Source of the DNA: Chloroflexota bacterium
Lineage (GTDB): Bacteria > Chloroflexota > Anaerolineae > Anaerolineales > Villigracilaceae
DNA: 12,425 nt
Assembly (NCBI GenBank): GCA_026389975.1
Contig: JAPLGV010000356.1
Coordinates: 7,360-19,784 of the forward strand
Direction: 5' to 3'
Positions within the stretch are counted from its first letter, which is position 1, and each line of letters opens with the position of its first letter. Made by a program: the position numbers and the translations under genes. Positions 7,670 to 12,425 of this stretch are shown piece by piece. The notes below the pieces were generated by a model that was given only the letters and a program-made list of their open reading frames with translations, was not told the origin of the DNA and did no database searches.

Positions 7670-7682
7670 TTGGGGTGGGGGA

Positions 7683-8726
7683 TTACATCTTCATCACGAT
7701 CTTCATGGCGCTCTTGGGATGGTGTTTGAGCGTCTTCATGTCCAGCCCGAGCAGGTCGAAGGCACCCAAGCCTTCGTCGAACGGGATGACCTTGGTGAAG
7801 AACGGCCCCATGTTGAGCCGGTTCTCCTGGAACAGGCGGATGGACGGTACCATGGTGTTCTGGCCGAGGTACAGGCCGAGGATCTTGGTGGCCCAGCGTG
7901 TGATCTCATTCGGCACGATGGTCGCCTTGATGGACGAGTCCATGCCGAAGGGCAGTACTTTGCCGCCGGGGGTGACGCACTGGAGGGCCTGCTCGAGGGC
8001 GTTGCCGGTGGCCTCGATGACGATATCGGCCTTGCCCCCGTAGGTGAACTCGGTGATCTTTTCGACCACATCCACCTCGTTCGGGTTCCAGACCGTCAGG
8101 CCGCATTCCTTGGCCACGTTGATGCGGAAGGGGTCGATCTCGGTCACGGCCACTTTGGCGGCGATGTTCCTGGCGAACTGGCCGAACAGGTAGCCGATCG
8201 GACCGAAGCCGATGATCATCACGTAATCGTAGGGCAGCATCAGCAGGGTGTTCATGCCGTTGACCACCGTCGCCAGCGTCTCGACCTGCGTGCCAAGCAC
8301 GTCATCAATCACGTCCGGCAGGACGAAGCACTGCTTCTCCGGGAGCAGACAATACTCGGCGTAGCCGCCATCGCGCATCACACCCAGGGCGCTGGTCTTG
8401 ATGTCCTCGCACTGGCTGGTCAGCCCCATGCGACAGAACGAGCAGAAGCCACAGCGGATATTGTTGTCGATTGCCACCCGGTCGCCGATCTTGAAGTGCT
8501 GGACATGCGAACCGACCTCGACCACCTCACCGCAGAACTCGTGCCCGAGCACCGTGTTCGGCTTGAAGTGGTGCTTGCCTTCGATGATCTTCAGGTCCGA
8601 ACCGCAGATGCCCACGGCCTTGACCTTGAGCAGCACGTCATCCGGTTCCTTGACGTGGGGAATGGGCTTCTCTTCGAACACGAGCTTGCCGACATCCTTG
8701 AAAACATACGCCTTCATCTTGTCCAT
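7683..8726 (-). CDS. Zinc-dependent polyol/threonine dehydrogenase family protein, substrate unknown
   Basis: The 347-residue medium-chain dehydrogenase is distinct from IolM. Catalytic zinc residues are C41 (GICGSD), H62 and E63 (LGHEF), with E149 in VETLATVVNG replacing the more usual EPLA context. The structural zinc cysteines are C92, C95, C98 and C106. The cofactor motif GFGPIG is at 173-178, followed by the acidic TEIDPF (E196), which fits NAD. It resembles L-iditol/sorbitol dehydrogenase and threonine dehydrogenase relatives. The ATG at 8726 is chosen because AAGGAG stands 7 nt upstream; the frame extends to 8777 without a site of its own. In this operon it could oxidise another inositol isomer or polyol, or reduce tagaturonate to altronate, the step missing from the pathway here. 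Those roles are guesses. Confidence 0.75.
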   Translation of the reverse strand: MDKMKAYVFKDVGKLVFEEKPIPHVKEPDDVLLKVKAVGICGSDLKIIEGKHHFKPNTVLGHEFCGEVVEVGSHVQHFKIGDRVAIDNNIRCGFCSFCRMGLTSQCEDIKTSALGVMRDGGYAEYCLLPEKQCFVLPDVIDDVLGTQVETLATVVNGMNTLLMLPYDYVMIIGFGPIGYLFGQFARNIAAKVAVTEIDPFRINVAKECGLTVWNPNEVDVVEKITEFTYGGKADIVIEATGNALEQALQCVTPGGKVLPFGMDSSIKATIVPNEITRWATKILGLYLGQNTMVPSIRLFQENRLNMGPFFTKVIPFDEGLGAFDLLGLDMKTLKHHPKSAMKIVMKM

Positions 8727-8733
8727 GGTTTTT

Positions 8734-8739
8734 CTCCTT
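8734..8739 (-). promoter_or_regulatory. Ribosome binding site deciding the zinc dehydrogenase start
   Basis: AAGGAG on the minus strand lies 7 nt before the ATG at 8724-8726, selecting this start over the upstream in-frame GTG inside the palindrome at 8771-8784. The leader AGAAGGAGAAAAACCATG is almost the same as the iolM leader. Confidence 0.8.
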
Positions 8740-8770
8740 CTAAAAATTTGAATGATCTCCTGGTGGAGTT

Positions 8771-8784
8771 TGCACACGTGTGCA
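8771..8784. promoter_or_regulatory. Perfect 14-nt palindrome, candidate operator
   Basis: TGCACACGTGTGCA reads the same on both strands. It lies 45-58 nt upstream of the zinc dehydrogenase start, in the non-repeat part of the 135-bp gap after the kinase gene. The TG...CG...CA shape resembles LacI-family operators. No clear -35/-10 pair was found beside it and no regulator gene is in the window, so binding and regulator type are inferred. Confidence 0.45.
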
Positions 8785-8801
8785 TCAAATCAAAAAAATA
8801 T

Positions 8802-8857
8802 TCGTAGTAGCGACTTTAGCCGCGTTGGGCACGAACGACTAAAGTCGTTTCTACGAA
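8802..8857. repeat. Dispersed inverted repeat, family C, copy 2
   Basis: TCGTAG at the left end pairs with CTACGA at the right end. The inner arms CGACTTTAG and CTAAAGTCG pair exactly. It shares the GTAGTARCGACTT end sequence with the copies at 6555-6608 and 11471-11559, and lies immediately after the kinase stop codon at 8862. Confidence 0.8.
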
Positions 8858-8861
8858 GCCC

Positions 8862-9971
8862 TTACCGTTGGATGCGCGCCGAGCCGCCTTTGGCGAAGGC
8901 CCGCACCTGCTCGACCGTCGCCATGGTGGTGTCACCGGGGAAGGTTGTCAGCAGCGCACCGTGCGCCCAGCCCAGGTTCACCGCCTCCTGCTCCGGCTCG
9001 CCAGTCAGCAGGCCGTAGAAGAAGCCGGAGGCGAACCCATCCCCACCCCCCACCCGGTCGTAGACGTCCAGCTCGCAGGTCGGGGAGACGAACGATTGTC
9101 CGTTGATCCAGGCCACCACGCCCCAGGAATGATGGTTGGTCGAGTGGACCTCGCGCAGGGTGGTGGCGACGATTTTGATCTGCGGGAATTTGCCCACCAC
9201 GTCGTCGATCATGCCGAAGAAAGCACTCGGGTCGAGCTTGGACGTGGTAGTCCCGGTTCCAGCACGGGGCTTTGATCCTGCTTCCGGACCCGGGATGCCG
9301 AGCCCCAGCTGGAGGTCCTCCTCGTTGCCCACCAGCACGTCCACATTCTCGACGATGCGGCGGATGACCGACTGGGCGCGTTCCTGTCCGCCCCAGATGT
9401 TCCAGAGTTTGGCGCGGTAGTTCAGGTCGAACGACGTCACCGCCCCGGCGGCTTTGGCGGCTTTCATCCCTTCGATGATGACCTCGCCGGTGGTCTCGGA
9501 GAGAGCGGCAAAAATCCCGCCGCTGTGGAACCAGCGCACGCCGCCCGCAAAGATGGCTTTCCAGTTGAAATCGCCGGGTTTAAGTTGCGCCGCTGCCTCG
9601 TTAGCCCGGTTGTAGAACACCACCGGGGCGCGCACGCCGAAGCCGCGGTCGCTGTAAATGGTGGCCATATTAGGGCCGTTCACCCCGTTGTGCGCGAAAT
9701 GCTTGTAGAAAGGTTTGATCCCCATTGCACGCACGCGCTCGGCGATCAGGTCGCCGACGGGATAATCTACCATCGCTGTGACGATGCCGGTGTTCATGCG
9801 GAAGCAGTCCGACAGGTTGGCGGCAACATTATATTCCGCGCCGCTGGGATGGACCTGCCAGGTGGTTGCCTTGCGAAACGGGACGATCCCTGAATCCACC
9901 CGATGGTTGAGTGCCCCGAGCGAGACCAGATCCAGGCTGCCTTCCTGACGAATGTTCATTCCATATTTCAT
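8862..9971 (-). CDS. kdgK: PfkB-family sugar kinase, likely 2-keto-3-deoxygluconate kinase, with in-frame repeat
   Basis: The 369-residue ribokinase-type protein has the sugar-binding SGAEYNVAANL block (43-53), the FDLNYR segment (181-186) typical of 2-keto-3-deoxygluconate kinases, and the ATP/catalytic signature YDRVGGGDGFASG with D305 and the catalytic base D311. It would phosphorylate KDG to KDPG, which an aldolase (not in the window) splits to pyruvate and glyceraldehyde-3-phosphate. This suits the end of the inositol-to-tagaturonate route. Residues of about 234-243 (KPRAGTGTTT), between LGIPGPEAGS and SKLDPSAFFGMID, come from a family B repeat. The ATG at 9971 has AAGGAG 5 nt upstream. 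The protein is longer than the Thermotoga TM0415 kinase and should not be equated with it. Another 2-keto-sugar-acid substrate is possible. Confidence 0.75.
   Translation of the reverse strand: MKYGMNIRQEGSLDLVSLGALNHRVDSGIVPFRKATTWQVHPSGAEYNVAANLSDCFRMNTGIVTAMVDYPVGDLIAERVRAMGIKPFYKHFAHNGVNGPNMATIYSDRGFGVRAPVVFYNRANEAAAQLKPGDFNWKAIFAGGVRWFHSGGIFAALSETTGEVIIEGMKAAKAAGAVTSFDLNYRAKLWNIWGGQERAQSVIRRIVENVDVLVGNEEDLQLGLGIPGPEAGSKPRAGTGTTTSKLDPSAFFGMIDDVVGKFPQIKIVATTLREVHSTNHHSWGVVAWINGQSFVSPTCELDVYDRVGGGDGFASGFFYGLLTGEPEQEAVNLGWAHGALLTTFPGDTTMATVEQVRAFAKGGSARIQR
9242..9269 (+). repeat. Family B repeat, copy 3 (short module), read in frame inside the kinase gene
   Basis: ACGTGGTAGTCCCGGTTCCA followed by GCACGGGG lies on the plus strand, within the minus-strand kinase gene. 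The gene therefore reads the strand opposite to the one read in glcF, giving KPRAGTGTTT without a stop. GTCCCG and CGGG can pair within it. It differs by only one or two bases from the short modules at 250-280 and in 5933-6009. Confidence 0.9.
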
Positions 9972-10035
9972 GATTGCTCCTTATTCAATGTCTTTTCCTG
10001 TCGCCTCGACGGCGGTAAGATGCCATGCATTTTGG

Positions 10036-11448
10036 TTATTGTGGCGTCCACTCCGTGTGGAAGGTGCCCTCCCGGTCGATCCGCCGGTAGGTATGCGCAC
10101 CAAAGTAGTCGCGCTGGGCCTGGGTCAGGTTGGCGGGCAGGCGCTCGCTGCGATAGGCGTCGAAGTAGGCCAGCGAGGCGCCCAGCGCCAGCACCGGGAT
10201 GCCCAGGCCGACCGCTGTCTGCACAACGAAGCGCCAGGCTTCCTGGCGACTCTCTACAGCGGTGTGGAAAGCCTCGTCCAGTAACAGGTTGACCAGGGCT
10301 GGGGCGCGCTGGTAGGCGGACATGATATCGCCCAGCAGGCTGGCGCGGATGATGCAGCCCGCCCGCCAGATTTTGGCAATCACGCCCATGTTCAATTCGT
10401 ATTTGTATTCATCGGATGCAATCTTGAGCATCCCCAACCCCTGGGCATAAGATGTTATTTTGCTGGCATATAGAGCATCACGCGCGGCGTCAATCAGGTG
10501 TTGACGGTCGCCCTTGTATTCCGGCTTCGGGCCGCGGATGATTTTACTGGCGACGACACGCTGTGATTTCAGACTGGAAAGGATGCGGCTCTCGACCGCG
10601 GCGTTGATCGTCGGGATGGGCGCACCCACATCCAGGGCATTCTGGCTGGCCCACTTGCCTGTCCCTTTTTGTGCGGCTTCGTCCAGGATGACATCCACTA
10701 GGGGCGCACCCGTTTCGGGGTCCGTATGCCGCAAAATGTCCGCCGTGATTTCGATGAGATACGATTTCAGTTCGCCAGCATTCCATTCCGCAAAGACTGC
10801 GCCCAACTCCTGCGCCGAAAGACCCAGGCCACGGTGCAAGAGGTCATAAATTTCAGCAATCAACTGCATATCGCCATACTCGATGCCGTTGTGCACCATC
10901 TTGACGAAGTGGCCTGCGCCGCGCGGCCCCATGTACTCCACGCAGGGCTGCCCGTCTTCGGCTTTGGCGGCGATGGCACGGAAAATGGGGGCGGTGGCTT
11001 CCCAGGCTGCGGGCTGTCCACCCGGCATAATCGCTGGGCCCCACAGCGCGCCCTCTTCTCCACCCGAAACCCCTGTGCCAATGAAGTTGAAACCTTCCGC
11101 CTCGAGCGCCTTATTGCGGCGCTCAGTATCCAGGAAAAACGAATTGCCGCCATCCATCAGGATGTCGCCCTGCTCCAAGTGCGGCTTGAGGTGAGCGATG
11201 GCACTATCCACCGGCGCGCCGGCCGGGACCATCAGCAGGACGCGGCGCGGCTTTTCCAGTGCGGCCATCAGCGCGGCGGGGGAGTCCACGCCGATAATAT
11301 TTTTCCCTGCGCCGGGGCCTTCCAAAAAGGCCTTGGTCTTGGCGGCATCCAGGTCGTACCCTGCCACCGGGAAGCCGTTGCGTTCCATGTTGAGGGCCAG
11401 ATTGTGACCCATTACACCCAAGCCGACGACGCCAATTTTATAATTCAT
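10036..11448 (-). CDS. gnd: 6-phosphogluconate dehydrogenase (decarboxylating), long form
   Basis: The complete 470-residue enzyme converts 6-phosphogluconate to ribulose-5-phosphate and CO2. It has GLGVMG (9-14), the substrate motif VSGGEEGA (127-134), the catalytic K183, N187 and E190 in FVKMVHNGIEYGDMQ, and the C-terminal tail with R446 and H452 (QAQRDYFGAHTY) that reaches into the partner subunit of the dimer. The residues after the second strand are YDLDAAK (31-37), where NADP-specific relatives have N-R-T/S. The arginine that holds the NADP 2'-phosphate is absent and acidic residues take its place, suggesting NAD use. GGGAG lies upstream of the ATG at 11448. The kinase gene follows after 64 bp with no recognisable repeat. 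Its presence suggests that gluconate-type acids also feed the pentose phosphate route. Confidence 0.9.
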   Translation of the reverse strand: MNYKIGVVGLGVMGHNLALNMERNGFPVAGYDLDAAKTKAFLEGPGAGKNIIGVDSPAALMAALEKPRRVLLMVPAGAPVDSAIAHLKPHLEQGDILMDGGNSFFLDTERRNKALEAEGFNFIGTGVSGGEEGALWGPAIMPGGQPAAWEATAPIFRAIAAKAEDGQPCVEYMGPRGAGHFVKMVHNGIEYGDMQLIAEIYDLLHRGLGLSAQELGAVFAEWNAGELKSYLIEITADILRHTDPETGAPLVDVILDEAAQKGTGKWASQNALDVGAPIPTINAAVESRILSSLKSQRVVASKIIRGPKPEYKGDRQHLIDAARDALYASKITSYAQGLGMLKIASDEYKYELNMGVIAKIWRAGCIIRASLLGDIMSAYQRAPALVNLLLDEAFHTAVESRQEAWRFVVQTAVGLGIPVLALGASLAYFDAYRSERLPANLTQAQRDYFGAHTYRRIDREGTFHTEWTPQ

Positions 11449-11470
11449 AGGTTTCTCCCGTGTTGATACC

Positions 11471-11559
11471 GTAGTAACGACTTTATCATCCCCGAAGGGG
11501 GCAGTCGTTCAGAGAAAGAGCGACTAACCCTAAAGGGTGCTTCGCGAAGTCGCTACTAC
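11471..11559. repeat. Dispersed inverted repeat, family C, copy 3, with nested hairpins
   Basis: The ends GTAGTAACGACTT and AAGTCGCTACTAC are complementary except at one position. Inside are three further small hairpins: CCCCGAAGGGG (about 11490-11500), ACCCTAAAGGGT (11526-11537) and CTTCGCGAAG (11540-11549). The whole could fold as a branched cloverleaf. It fills the gap between the larA-like stop (11562) and the gnd leader. Confidence 0.8.
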
Positions 11560-11561
11560 CA

Positions 11562-12425
11562 TCAATTATTTCTCACTCGATACAACGTCTCACCGGCCTT
11601 GGGGACATAGAGAATGCCTTCGTCCTCGCGGTCTTTCCATTCGTCCACGTTAACCTTTGCCGGGTCGAGGTAGCCCAGGTTCAGGCGGGCGCAATCTTCG
11701 GCGGAAATCTTGCTCGCCAGGGTGACGTGCACGTTGGGCATTTCAACGCCATTTTCCATCACGCCGGAGCCGCGCAAGTGGGTACTGTGCGCCAGCACGC
11801 CCAACGGGAAATGCTTGAAGTGCTCCCAGTCATTCAGGAAATAGGGCAGGATGTGATAGCCGATCTCATAAATGTATTTACCATGCACGTGGCTGACCAC
11901 ATCCAGGTGTGGGGCGTAGATGACCACTTCGCCGCCAACCGCCACCGCCGGTTCGAGTTTGTACATGGCTTTGGCGGCCGTCCACAGTTCGTCGTACATG
12001 GCCGGAGCGCAGGACAGCACGCGCTGGTAAGGCTTCCCGCACCAGCGGATGTGCCGCTCTGCCGATAAGTCTGCTGCTGCACTCCAGGCTTCGTACAGGT
12101 CGCCGATGAACATCCCGGCGCACCGGGGTGTTCTTGATGCCGATCGTCCCGACCACACCTGCCAGAGCCCCCAGCCAGTGGGTGGCGTTGATCATCTCCG
12201 GGCCGGAGATGCCGGGGAACAGGTACTTGGCTCCGCCTGAAAAACCGACCACTTCGTGTGGAAAAGTCGGACCGAGGATGAGGATGTGGTCGTGCTCCAG
12301 CGCGGCCCTGTTGATGCGGATGTCCACGCGCTCCGGCAGGGATGGGTGCCAGCGCTCCCCGGCGATGGTCTTGATCTCATCCGCTTCCATCACGCCGAGG
12401 GTCCTCAGGACGGATGGATCGTTCC
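11562..12425 (-). pseudogene. Nickel-pincer lactate-racemase-like (LarA/DUF2088) gene, partial and frame-broken
   Basis: The open frame enters from the right edge (starts beyond the window) and contains FPHEVVGFSGGAKYLFPGISG and NATHWLGAL. In LarA the lysine of the GFSGGxK motif carries the nickel-pincer nucleotide, and nearby histidines bind the metal; both are visible here. The frame breaks at 12115-12121 after KNTPVR. Homology resumes in another frame at AGMFIGDLYEAWSAAADLSA and runs to the C-terminus, including VLAHSTHLRGSG and DEGILYVPKAGETLYR. From memory of the family, about 25 residues are missing at the break; the missing length must be 2 more than a multiple of 3. LarA relatives racemise or epimerise 2-hydroxy acids, so a sugar-acid epimerase in this operon is plausible, but the substrate is unknown. 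Either a pseudogene or an assembly deletion. Confidence 0.75.

Noticed and set aside
7482..8807. 441-codon open frame on the plus strand
   Set aside because: It is antisense to the zinc dehydrogenase and the start of iolG and passes through repeat F. It is a shadow frame with no recognisable motifs.

Overview
The window is one continuous run of leftward (minus-strand) genes for sugar and sugar-acid catabolism. In transcription order they are: a lactate-racemase-like gene (broken, cut by the right edge), 6-phosphogluconate dehydrogenase, a 2-keto-3-deoxygluconate-type PfkB kinase, a zinc polyol dehydrogenase, inositol 2-dehydrogenase (IolG-like), glcF, glcD (broken), then iolN, iolM and iolO. 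The last three plus iolG make up the Thermotoga-type inositol pathway: myo-inositol to scyllo-inosose (IolG), to the diketo-inositol (IolM), hydrolytic ring opening to 5-keto-L-gluconate (IolN), and epimerisation to D-tagaturonate (IolO). The kinase fits the end of that route, where tagaturonate would pass through altronate and KDG to KDPG. The reductase and dehydratase for those middle steps are not recognisable here, although the second zinc dehydrogenase could be a reductase. No transporter, regulator or transposase gene is visible.

The organism is a G+C-rich bacterium. The protein repertoire and the many dispersed inverted repeats suggest an environmental, possibly metagenome-derived, Chloroflexota (Anaerolineae-like) genome. 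That is an inference from general resemblance, with no marker gene to support it.

The most unusual feature is the repeat load. Nearly every gap between genes holds an imperfect palindrome from one of six sequence families, called A to F here. Family B is not confined to gaps: one copy lies in the non-coding left end, one is read through in frame inside glcF, and one is read through in frame, in the opposite orientation, inside the kinase gene. This resembles the behaviour of Rickettsia palindromic elements, which add peptide segments to working proteins.

Two genes, glcD and the larA-like gene, each have a frame break exactly where a conserved block of roughly 25 residues appears to be missing. 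These could be real pseudogenes or assembly deletions, and the reading matters because glcD would otherwise pair with the intact glcF. A perfect 14-nt palindrome ahead of the zinc dehydrogenase gene is the best candidate operator.

Region by region: 1-367 non-coding with repeats A and B; 368-3682 iolO, iolM, iolN; 3824-6538 glcD and glcF; 6611-8726 iolG and the zinc dehydrogenase; 8862-11448 kinase and gnd; 11562-12425 the broken larA-like gene.
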